64,000 nucleotides of DNA from Rebecca billardiae RCC1528 (taxonomy: Eukaryota; Haptophyta): assembly GCA_965240325.2 (NCBI GenBank), contig OZ251228.1, positions 2,666,001-2,730,000 on the forward strand, in the 5' to 3' direction. Shown here one piece after another: positions 54,777-62,892 of this stretch. Position numbers and translations under genes: made by a program. The first letter of the stretch is position 1. Each line of letters begins with the position of its first letter. The notes under the pieces are model-generated. The model searched no databases. It was not told the origin of the DNA and saw only the letters and a program-made list of their open reading frames with translations.

Positions 54777-55100
54777 TGTCAAAGGAATCGCCAATCTACA
54801 GTGATTTCCGATTTCCAATCCAACATTTTACTCGCAGTCACACAGTGGCGGCGCGACCGCTGCGGCGGCGCTCGCACAAAATCCTCCAAAATCAACGACC
54901 TGAACCTCATCCTAAAATACAGCAGGACAGCATGGCTGGCGGCGACCTGGCGGCGACATCTCGAAGCATTCCAGATGCTTCTTAGAAATGAACGAAACAT
55001 GAGCCGATCACACAAAACACGCTGAGCTCACCACCGCAAACAAGAGCCGAAGCTCGTCGACCGCGACTCGACCGTCAAGCTCAAGACGCGTTCCCTGACA
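54777..55100 (+). repeat. 3' LTR of the gag-only element
   Basis: 324 bp, reading the same as the 5' LTR at every compared position, preceded by a purine tract and followed by the ATTAT duplication. Confidence 0.92.
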
Positions 55101-55273
55101 ATTATTATTTTTCGTCCGAGCTAATAAGCGCCTATATATAGTATATTCGGCCTAAGCCGCCTAAACTGCTTGCCGCCACTCCGACGCGCGCTGCCACTCG
55201 GTAGTCTCGGACCGAGTCGGGACCGGCGACGCCGGGCAGCTGACGTTACCAGGCCACTCGGGCAGTGGCACGG

Positions 55274-56968
55274 CTACAACCCAAAGCATCGGCGCGCGCG
55301 CAGCAGCCAGCCCGCCGATGAGCCGCTCGATCTGGCGCCGCTCAGGCGATGACGCCCGCCATTGGCAACGTGGCCGTCCACCGCGTCGGCTCGCGGGTCC
55401 CACAGCGACCGCCCTCGCTCGGTGCACGCCGCCGCCCTGCGCGCGTGTATGAGCGGGTACACGTGCGCGCGCATGTGCTGCTCGAGCAGCGGCATGTACC
55501 GCCTGTCGTCGTGCTCGGCCGCCGCGTATTGCGTGGGCACATCGAACGCGCGCAGCGCCGAGTGCAGCTCGACAAAGCCAAGGTCGAGCGCGAGCCGCAC
55601 CCACGGCTCCGCGTGCTCGGCGAACAGCTTGCTCGTCTTGATGAGCGGCGGGTACGAGTAGTAGTCGCGCACGATCAGGGCGACCATGCTGAAGCGCACA
55701 AAGTCCTCAAACGCGCGCTCGGACGCGTAGTACTCGCCCACCTTGGCGCGCAGGATGCCGCGGTCCTCCTCGACCGAGCACTCGCAGCCGTCGACCGAGA
55801 GCGCGCTGAGCGCCGCTCGGTACGCGCGCGCGTTCTGCGCGGTGCTGAAGGAGCGGTGGTTGATGAGCAGCTGCTCGGGGCCCTTGCTCGCGAGGAAGCT
55901 GAGGGCGCCACAGCGGCGCACAGCCGCCGCGCGCGCGGGGCGCGCGCCGTCAGCTCGGGCTAGTGCGCGGCGTGCGCGGCGTGCGCGTGGTGCGTGCGGT
56001 GCGTGCGTGCGGTGCGTGCGTGCGGTGCGTGCGCGCACCAGCTCCACTCGTACACGCACCACAGCCGGCGCAGGTAGCGGGGCGTCAGCAGCACGATCAG
56101 CCGTGCTGACGCGCCGATGAACGCCTCGAGGCGGGTGACGCACGCCAGCTTGAGCTCCTCGTCAAACTGGGGGATGCACACCTGCGGGTGGCCGCGGGAC
56201 GGCGATGGGCCGACGCGCGTGGTCGGGCGGGCCGGTGCGGACGGCCGCGCCCGCGGCGGGGCAGCGCACGCGGCACGCTCTCTCGCGCGCCGCGCAGTGC
56301 CCCACCTTGTCCATCCAGAAGAGCCACTCCGAGCGGTCCGGTCGCCTTCCCGTGCGCGCCTCGTCCATCTCCACCGCCGTGCGCACCACGTTCTGCAGCG
56401 CCACCGCCTTCCGCCGCCCGAACTCGGCGAGGCCCTCCTTGTCGCGCTCGGTCGACTTGCCGCGCAGCCCCTTGCTGTCGCCGTCGTCGTGCCACGAGTG
56501 CGAGACGAAGAAGTCGAGGCGCTCGGCCGGGGCGGAGCTGACGATCCAGCGGCGCGAGCTCTGCGCGCGCGAGACGTCCGACGCCCAGAGCTCGCCCACC
56601 TCGCCGCCCTCGTGGTGGAGCTCGTCCAGCACGGCGAGCCTCGCGCCGCGCAGCAGCCCGCGCACCGTCTCCGCCTCGTCCGACGCGACCAGCGCGGCGC
56701 GCATTGCGTTGAGCTCGGAGGGCAGCCTGCGGAGCATCTCGGAGTGCAGCTGCGAGCGTCTGCGCACGAGCTCGCCCTTCTCCAGCTCGGTGGCGGGGCG
56801 GCGGTCCTTCTCCTCGTCGCTGAGGAGCACCTGCTGCCGCAGCTCGTCGCGCACGGTCTCCCACGGCACGCCCTCGCCGGCTGCGGCGCGCCACTCCGTG
56901 TCGTCGGCGGTGGCCTGCGCGTGGACCGCGCCCATGTCGAGCTTCATGCTCAGCCGAGGCCCCGCCAT
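55274..56968 (-). CDS. TIR-like domain protein
   Basis: CDS complement(join(55274..55898, 56039..56181, 56306..56968)), 476 residues in this model. Introns are AAG|GTGGGG...CCGCAG (124 bp) and TG|GTGCGC...CCTCAG (140 bp). After a helical N-terminal region (residues 1-130), the sequence LDFFVSHSWHDDGDSK starts a TIR/TIR-2-like fold common in protists. It continues EWLFWMDKVCIPQFDEEL, SARLIVLLTPRYLRRLWCVY and EW, the 'FFxSHSW ... WxDK..I.Q ... LLVLxxPxYLxRLWCVxE' signature. Exon 3 adds LSVDGCECSVEEDRGIL and EYYASERAFEDFVRF. The 3' end is unsure: another frame ending at 55161 (RRQIERLIGGLAAARAPMLW, VVAVPLPEWPG) looks coding and may be a fourth exon. TIR domains act in protein interaction or as NAD-cleaving enzymes; which applies here is unknown. 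Confidence 0.65.
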
Positions 56969-57139
56969 GCTCGCGGGGGCACTCCCTGGCCGCGGCGCGC
57001 GGGCCAGCACAGCAAGCAGGTGCCTCTGCAGCGGTGGGCAGGCGCACACCCGCGCCCGTCGGCCCAGTCAGCGCCCAGAATTGTACCCGCCCGTATTCAA
57101 CCTGGTAGTACAGTATTGGCTGTACGTACACTGCCCACG

Positions 57140-58660
57140 ATGGCGGCGCGGCCGTGCGCGCCTCCCTTCCTGTACATCGAGGGCGAGCATGAGAGCCGTC
57201 ACGCCATGCGTCTCTTCCTCGAGTGCGTCGTCGAGCCCCATATCGATCTCTCGCGCATGCAGCGCGTCGACCTGGCCGTCAGCGCGCGGTGCGCGCAGGA
57301 GGACGCGCCGCTGCGCGAGGCGATCCGGCAGGGCAAGGCGGTGCGCGCCGTGTTCAAGGAGCCCACAGTCACGCCCACGGCGGAGGAGCTCGCCGCGGCG
57401 GGCGCGTCGCGCGTGCTCGAGAGCCCCAACGCGGCCTTGCGCAAGGGCTGGCGTGGCGTCGTGATCAGCCGTGACACGATCCACGCCGGCCGCGCTGCCT
57501 CTGCCGGGTACCGCCGGCCGGTGCTGATAGACCGGCACGCGGTCGGCGGCGAGTACGGCGCGCAGCACGGGCTCGTTGGGCCCGGCCGCGTGCGCACGAC
57601 ATTCACGGGCGCGGACGGGGCCGTCCGCACCATCGCCGACCTCGAGCTCTCCGAGCACGCCTCGTTTGTCGTGACGCACGCCACGGCACTCGACGAGGTG
57701 CCAGCACTCGGCCGCCACTTCTTTTCGCGCGCGCTGCGGGCAGCCGTCACGCCGTACGTCGTGACGAAGCGCACGGTGTTCCGCTCGCAGGAGGCGTTCT
57801 GGGGCGCGCTGCGCGAGCTCTTCGACGCCGAGTTCCGCGACGCCTTCGCCCAGCGCGGGCTGCTCGCCCGCACGGGCGGCGCGCTGGGCCACCTGCTGAG
57901 CGACGCGGCGGCGATGGCGCTCGTGCGCTGGACGGACGGCGGCTTCGCCTTGGTCGCGCTCAACTACGATGGCGACGTCCTGACGGACCTGCTGGGCGCC
58001 GTGCACGGCTCGCCCGCGCTCGTCACGTCGTGCCTGCTCGGCGACGTCCGCGGCGAGCTGCGCGCCGACAGCGCCGGCGGCTCGGGCACAGCCCCGGCCC
58101 TGGGCGAGTGGCGCGAAGCAGCGCCGCCCATCCGCCTGTACGAGGCCTGCCACGGCACGGCCGCAGACCAGTGGGCGGCGCGCGCGCGCGGCGACGCGAC
58201 GTCGTTCGACCCCGTCGGCCTGATCCACGGCTTCCTCAGCGCGCTCGCGTACGCGTGCGACGTGGAGTGCGCGCGCGCACAGCCGCGCACCAGCGAGCGC
58301 GACTTGCAGCGCATCCGCGCCTTTGCGGCCGCCGTGCGAGCCGCCCTCGGCGGCACGGGCCCAGCGCGCGGTGCGGAGGCGCGTGCGGAGGGCGAGGAGG
58401 ACGGCGCGCCGCACGGAGTCGGCCAGAAACGGCCACGGACTGCTGCCGGCGAGGTCTCCGCTCTGTCCGAGCCGGCCACCGACGACCAGCCTGCGCCCAA
58501 CGGCGAGAGCTCGCAGCGGCGCGGCGCGCCCACAGGCGCAGTGCCGGCGGCGGTGCGCACTCCGCCATTGCACCGAGGTGACGAGCGTATTCGAGCCATC
58601 GCACAGCATGTCGCCACTGCTATTGTCAACAGCCGGGGTGCTGATGAGCAAGCAGGGTGA
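57140..58660 (+). CDS. Divergent NADP-isocitrate-dehydrogenase-like protein
   Basis: A 506-residue single-exon protein, divergent from the TIR-like gene (171 bp between ATGs). It follows the eukaryotic NADP-IDH order: LESPNAALRKGWRGVV (compare SPNGTIRN), RPVLIDRHAVGGEYGAQ (compare IGRHAYGDQYRA, keeping the Arg-His and Tyr), YVVTKRTVFRSQEAF (compare STKNTILKKYDG), HLLSDAAAMALVRWTDGGFA, LVALNYDGDVLTDLL (both Asp of the metal site), YEACHGTAADQW (compare EAAHGTVTRHY) and SFDPVGLIHGFLSALAY. Several normally invariant residues differ, the N-terminus is short (ARPCAPPFLYIEGEHESRHA replaces the usual GDEMTR start), and a 110-residue polar C-terminal tail is added. It may have lost or changed activity. 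It is not the housekeeping enzyme by this reading. Confidence 0.7.
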   Translation: MAARPCAPPFLYIEGEHESRHAMRLFLECVVEPHIDLSRMQRVDLAVSARCAQEDAPLREAIRQGKAVRAVFKEPTVTPTAEELAAAGASRVLESPNAALRKGWRGVVISRDTIHAGRAASAGYRRPVLIDRHAVGGEYGAQHGLVGPGRVRTTFTGADGAVRTIADLELSEHASFVVTHATALDEVPALGRHFFSRALRAAVTPYVVTKRTVFRSQEAFWGALRELFDAEFRDAFAQRGLLARTGGALGHLLSDAAAMALVRWTDGGFALVALNYDGDVLTDLLGAVHGSPALVTSCLLGDVRGELRADSAGGSGTAPALGEWREAAPPIRLYEACHGTAADQWAARARGDATSFDPVGLIHGFLSALAYACDVECARAQPRTSERDLQRIRAFAAAVRAALGGTGPARGAEARAEGEEDGAPHGVGQKRPRTAAGEVSALSEPATDDQPAPNGESSQRRGAPTGAVPAAVRTPPLHRGDERIRAIAQHVATAIVNSRGADEQAG

Positions 58661-58843
58661 TGCTCTCCAGTCAATGCGTGGCGGACTGCGTCTGTGTGTG
58701 TCTGTGTCCGAGTGTGACCGCGGCGGGCGCCTGGCAGCGCCGGTCGGGCCACCGGTACACCTTGCTGCTTGCAGGTTTGGGTGAGGATGGTACAGTACCG
58801 GCCAAAAATGCATGCATGACGATTGACGAATCCACAAGCAAGC

Positions 58844-60703
58844 ATGGCTGCCGCCGACGCGCGGCGGCAGAGACTGCTATCTAAGCTGCTCGCGCTGTCC
58901 CTCCTCGATGCGGCGCGGCTCGCCGCGCCGGACGCCACGGTGGTCCCACTCGGCGCATCGCCGAACCCGCAGCGGCTCAGCGTGCTCTACCTCGTCGCGC
59001 ATGACGTGCGTGCCGACGTGCGCGGCGAGCACCTCGGCGCGCTCGCGGCGAACGGCACCGTGTTCGACCTCGCGTACACGCAGGTGCCGTACTGCGCGCC
59101 CAGCCGCGTCTCGTTCCTGACCGGCCGGCGGCCCGCGGTCACGCGCATGCACAACTTCCACAAGGCGCCGGCTGGCACGCTCAACATGACGGCGCTGCCC
59201 GAGATGTTCCGAGACGCCGGCTATCGCACCGCCAGCGTCGGGGTGACCGCCTCGCGCCATCGGCGGCTGAACGAGTGCTCGCGCTGCTGGTCCGAGGGCG
59301 CGGACGCGGTGTCCGAGCATCCCACGCGGCAGGTGGGGTACGATGCGCTCGTGGCCGCCGCCGGCGCCAAGCTCCTCCGCCGCTGGGCTGCCGCTGCGGG
59401 GCCACCCTTCTTCCTGATGGCGGGCTTTGCGGGCTCACACGAGCCATGGACGCCCGCCAGGGCCTGCCTCGACGCGACGCGCGAGGCAGCCGCGCGGGAG
59501 CGCTCCGGCGGGCTGCCGGCGTCGCTGCCTCCCCCGCAGGACACGTCGCCGCTCGACCTGCTGCGCAAGATGCGCCTCCTCCCGGTCGAGCGCGCGCGCG
59601 CCGAGGGCGAGCTGAGCGCGCACGCCGCCGCGCCCACAGGCCCGCTCGTGCTGCCGAGACTGGCAGGCACGCACCTCGCCAGCCAGAGGCACGCGTACCT
59701 CGCGACGCTGTGCGAGCTGGACAGGGCGGTCGGCGTGCTGCTCGGCGCGCTCGCGCAGACGGGCCAGCGCGAGCGCACGCTCGTCGTCTTCCACGCAGAC
59801 CACGGCCTCTCCCTCGGCGAGTTTGGCAGCACGGGCAAGGGCAAGCTGCTCGAGGTGGACACCAGGGTGCCGCTGCTCATCGCGCACCCGCCCGCGCGCG
59901 CCGGCCACGCGCGGGGCGGCGCGGCCGACGCGTGGGCGCGCGGGCGCGTGGAGGCGCGCGCGATCGTGCAGCTGCTCGACGTGGGCCCCACGCTGTGCGA
60001 GCTGGCCGCCGTGCGCTGCGCGCGCGCCGGCCAGCCCTCCCTCGACGGCCTCTCGCTCGTGCCGCTGCTGCAGCGCGAGCCGCGGCGGCGCGGCGGCGCG
60101 GCGGCCGCCACCGCGCCGGGCGTGTGCGCGCGCTGGGGCGTCGCGCTCTCCACGCAGGCGAAATGCCCCGGGGGCACCCTCGAGCTCGCAGACTCGTGCC
60201 AGCGCGTCCCCAACGCAGCGATCGGCGTGGTTGGCACCAGCGTGCGCGTGCGCGGCTGGCGGTACACGCTGTGGTCTGGCTGGGCGCCCAACTTCTCGGC
60301 GCCGCTGGCCGCGCTCGGCGCGCTCGCAGCCGGCGAGCGGCCGCCTGGCAGCGAGGTGGTGGTCGACACGTGGGCGCACGAGCAGATCCGGCGTGTGCGG
60401 CGCGCGCGGCACGCGCCGACGGGCCTCGGGCAGCCGGCGCGGCCGTGGGGTCGCTGGGGCCTCGCCGACCTCGCCGCAGAGTCGGCAGAGCCGTCGGTGC
60501 TGGCGCTGCAGCCGCGGCTGGCGCGCGCCCTCCGCGCGCTCGCGCTCGACTCGTGGACGCGCCCCGCCGAGCCCATGCACCAGATGGTGATGCGCGCGTG
60601 CGCAGGCGAGCTGGGAGACGCGCTGAGGCAGGCGGGTGCCATGCCCGTGAAGGTCTCTGAGGGCACGCGGCGTGTCACGCAGCAGCAGCCGATGCCGCCG
60701 TGA
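58844..60703 (+). CDS. Sulfatase, iduronate-2-sulfatase-like
   Basis: A 619-residue single-exon protein. The sulfatase signature is YCAPSRVSFLTGRRP; Cys84 is the residue that would be converted to formylglycine (C-x-P-S-R). The N-terminal strand VLYLVAHDVRADVRGEHLGA corresponds to the metal-binding segment of IDS-type sulfatases, with His-Asp where Asp-Asp is usual. Further motifs are PEMFRDAGYRTASVG, FFLMAGFAGSHEPWTPARA (compare the F-L-A-V-G-F-x-K-P-H region), the inter-strand helix ATLCELDRAVGVLLGAL, and FHADHGLSLGEFGSTGKGKL with VDTRVPLLIAHPP (the D-H-G metal site). The N-terminus has a weak hydrophobic stretch (LLSKLLALSLLDAARLAA) rather than a clear signal peptide. It would hydrolyse sulfate esters of polysaccharides. 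The missing second Asp makes activity uncertain. Confidence 0.8.
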   Translation: MAAADARRQRLLSKLLALSLLDAARLAAPDATVVPLGASPNPQRLSVLYLVAHDVRADVRGEHLGALAANGTVFDLAYTQVPYCAPSRVSFLTGRRPAVTRMHNFHKAPAGTLNMTALPEMFRDAGYRTASVGVTASRHRRLNECSRCWSEGADAVSEHPTRQVGYDALVAAAGAKLLRRWAAAAGPPFFLMAGFAGSHEPWTPARACLDATREAAARERSGGLPASLPPPQDTSPLDLLRKMRLLPVERARAEGELSAHAAAPTGPLVLPRLAGTHLASQRHAYLATLCELDRAVGVLLGALAQTGQRERTLVVFHADHGLSLGEFGSTGKGKLLEVDTRVPLLIAHPPARAGHARGGAADAWARGRVEARAIVQLLDVGPTLCELAAVRCARAGQPSLDGLSLVPLLQREPRRRGGAAAATAPGVCARWGVALSTQAKCPGGTLELADSCQRVPNAAIGVVGTSVRVRGWRYTLWSGWAPNFSAPLAALGALAAGERPPGSEVVVDTWAHEQIRRVRRARHAPTGLGQPARPWGRWGLADLAAESAEPSVLALQPRLARALRALALDSWTRPAEPMHQMVMRACAGELGDALRQAGAMPVKVSEGTRRVTQQQPMPP

Positions 60704-61155
60704 TGACGAGCCAGTGCCCCGGCGTGTCACGCGCGTGTGCGTGGCGTGTTCCCGTGCCCGCCAAGCGAAATAAAGCGACTCGCGCGCTGCTCGTAGTCAC
60801 TTATAATGGCAGCGCACGGCCCCCCCCGAAAGGTCTAGTCGGAGCGTACGCCAGCGAAAGCCGAGGGGGGGCGGCGCACGTGCTCCGGAAAAGATATTCG
60901 CGATCAGAAAAGAGGATGCGCGCAGGATTTGGGGGATTTTTGTACGTAGTAGGTCCGGATTTAGGTGTGAACAACGCATAGAGACTCCGATATCGCTGCG
61001 CTCATGATTGCGTTTGCGTACGACTGCCCCTTAATTAATAATTTTAACGATGATATAGCAGTAGTAGTAACAATTAATTAGGGGAATGCACGTATATCAT
61101 CGTTGATTACGGATATTAGATTCGTCAGTATGTAGTCAGCATCGTCATCATCAGT
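60704..61155. other. Convergent intergenic region
   Basis: Between the convergent ends of the sulfatase and EsV-1-7 gene 4. An AT-rich part at 61030-61100 with TTAATTAATAATTTTAA may hold polyadenylation signals. No gene is seen. Confidence 0.4.
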
Positions 61156-62718
61156 TCAATAATGACCAGCGCGCGTGGTATAGTCGATCTGACCCACAGT
61201 AACCACAGGGAGCTCTGGGCCTGGCGCCTCTGGGCCCTCTGGCGGAAGCACCGCCGACACGGATGCCATTGGATGATCCTGAGTCTGAAGGTGACCCACG
61301 ACCTGCGGCTGCATCGCGCCAGAGGGGATGAATTCTTCGCCCACGACAATGGGTAGCAGCATTGGAGACACAGTCGCCTCGCCTTGTGGCCAGCCTGTTG
61401 CATGGGCAGGCAGCAGGGCAATGCTGGGCCTTGCGCGCAGAGCACGTGCAGGCCCATCGGCATCGCAGTGCTGTGCCCAGGGACGTTTGCTGGAACCGAT
61501 CTGGGAGTGCATGGAGGCAGAGCTCTTGGCCACGTGAACGCTGCTGTTGCCACGTGACAGCGGAAGCATGCCTGCCAGCTTGTGCGCAGCGCACCGGCTG
61601 GCGCGCGCGTCGCCCGGCATGCCGAACGAAGGCCCCGTGGTGCAGCCGGCGTGATCACACTTGCGGCTCACCACGTCGACCATGCCGGCCAGCTTGTGCG
61701 TAGCGCACCGGCTGGCGCGGGCGTCGCCCGGCATGCCGACGCGAGGCCGCGTGGTGCAGCCGGCGTGATCACACTTGGGGTTCTTCACGTCGACCATGCC
61801 GGCCAGCTTGTGCGTAGCGCACCGGCTGGCGCGCGCGTCGCCTGGCATGCCAAAGTAAGGCTGCGTGGTGCAGCCCTCGTAATCACACTTGGGGCTCTTC
61901 ACGTCGACCATGCCGGCCAGCTTGTGCGCAGCGCACCGGCTGGCGCGCGCGTCGCCCAGCATGCCGAAGCAAGGCCTCTTGGTGCAGCCGGTGTGATCAC
62001 ACTTTGGGCTCACCACGTTGGCCATGCCGGCCAGCTTGTGCGTGCCGCACCGGCTGGCGCGCGCGTCGCCCGGCATGCCGAAGGAAGGCCTCTTGGTGCA
62101 GCCGGTGTGATCACACTTTGGGCTCACCACGTCGACCATGCCGGCCAGCTTGTGCGTAGCGCACCGGCTGGCGCGCGCGTCGCCCGGCATGCCGAACGAG
62201 GGCCCCGTGGTGCAGCCGGCGTGATCACACTTGGGGTGCTGCAAGTCGACCATGCCGGCCAGCTTGTGCGTGCCGCACCGGCTGGCGCGCGCGTCGCCCG
62301 GCATGCCGAACGAAGGCCACTTGGTGCAGCCCGTGTGATCACACTTTGGGCTCACGATGTCGACCATGCCGGCCAGCTTGTGCGTAGCGCACCGGCTGGC
62401 GCGCGCGTCGCCCAGCATGCCGAACGAAGGCTGCTTGGTGCAGCCGGTGTGATCGCACTTGCGGTTCATCACGTCGACCATGCCGACCAGCTTGTGCGTA
62501 GCGCACCGGCTGGCGCGCGCGTCGCCCGGCATGCCGAATGAAGGCCGCGTGGTGCAGCCAGCGTGATCACACTTGGGGTGTATCACGTCGACCATGCCGG
62601 CCAGCTTGTGCGCAGCGCACCGGCTGGCGCGCGCGTCGCCCGGCATGCCGAAGTGAGGCACCTTGGAGCAGTCAGTGTGATCGCACTTTGGGCTCACGAT
62701 GTCGACCATGCCGTCCAT
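61156..62718 (-). CDS. EsV-1-7 cysteine-rich repeat protein 4 (10 full repeats, different tail)
   Basis: 520 residues from the first in-frame ATG (62718). Ten 35-residue repeats fit C-x4-C-x16-C-x2-H-x12, for example KCDHTGCTKWPSFGMPGDAR followed by ASRCGTHKLAGMVDL. One repeat has CDYEGC and another TTRPRVGMP, departures from the consensus. Sequence upstream of the ATG still carries a degenerate half repeat (IHCTHRMDGM), so the true 5' end is probably further upstream or lost; the open frame beyond runs into a dispersed repeat at 62893. The C-terminal tail (about 150 residues, LPLSRGNSSVHVAKSSASMH and on, ending YTTRAGHY) has no basic clusters or acidic end and is unrelated to the tails of genes 1-3. 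Confidence 0.78.
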   Translation of the reverse strand: MDGMVDIVSPKCDHTDCSKVPHFGMPGDARASRCAAHKLAGMVDVIHPKCDHAGCTTRPSFGMPGDARASRCATHKLVGMVDVMNRKCDHTGCTKQPSFGMLGDARASRCATHKLAGMVDIVSPKCDHTGCTKWPSFGMPGDARASRCGTHKLAGMVDLQHPKCDHAGCTTGPSFGMPGDARASRCATHKLAGMVDVVSPKCDHTGCTKRPSFGMPGDARASRCGTHKLAGMANVVSPKCDHTGCTKRPCFGMLGDARASRCAAHKLAGMVDVKSPKCDYEGCTTQPYFGMPGDARASRCATHKLAGMVDVKNPKCDHAGCTTRPRVGMPGDARASRCATHKLAGMVDVVSRKCDHAGCTTGPSFGMPGDARASRCAAHKLAGMLPLSRGNSSVHVAKSSASMHSQIGSSKRPWAQHCDADGPARALRARPSIALLPAHATGWPQGEATVSPMLLPIVVGEEFIPSGAMQPQVVGHLQTQDHPMASVSAVLPPEGPEAPGPELPVVTVGQIDYTTRAGHY

Positions 62719-62763
62719 CCTGTGCGTACAGTGTATTTGTTTTAAAATATACCATTCAGGCGG

Positions 62764-62824
62764 GCATTGCCGGGTTGCACCCGGCAATGCTGCATTCACC
62801 CCGGTCCTACCGGAATGCAGGGCT
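62764..62824. repeat. Two adjacent hairpins upstream of EsV-1-7 gene 4
   Basis: GCATTGCCGGGT-TGC-ACCCGGCAATGC is a perfect 12-bp stem with a 3-nt loop. It is followed at once by CTGCATTC...CCGG-TCCTA-CCG...GAATGCAG, a second imperfect hairpin. Role unknown: regulatory, or element ends. Confidence 0.5.
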
Positions 62825-62892
62825 CGCCCCGCTGGCCTACAGCTCTGTGACCAGTCAGCGCCGCGCGCCACATAACAGGCCACCACGACTTC

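Larger units (their letters stand above)
51612..55100 (+). mobile_element. Intact gag-only LTR retrotransposon (TR-GAG-like, non-autonomous)
   Basis: 3489 bp, bounded by two 324-bp LTRs that read as identical, each beginning TG and ending CA (TGTCAAAGG...CCTGACA). The 5-bp direct duplication ATTAT flanks it (51607-51611 and 55101-55105), the footprint of integrase-mediated insertion. A purine tract (GAGGGGGG, 54769-54776) abuts the 3' LTR. The internal region holds only a gag-type protein, with no reverse transcriptase, protease or integrase in the 277 bp after it, so the element must use another element's enzymes. Identical LTRs indicate a recent insertion. Confidence 0.92.
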
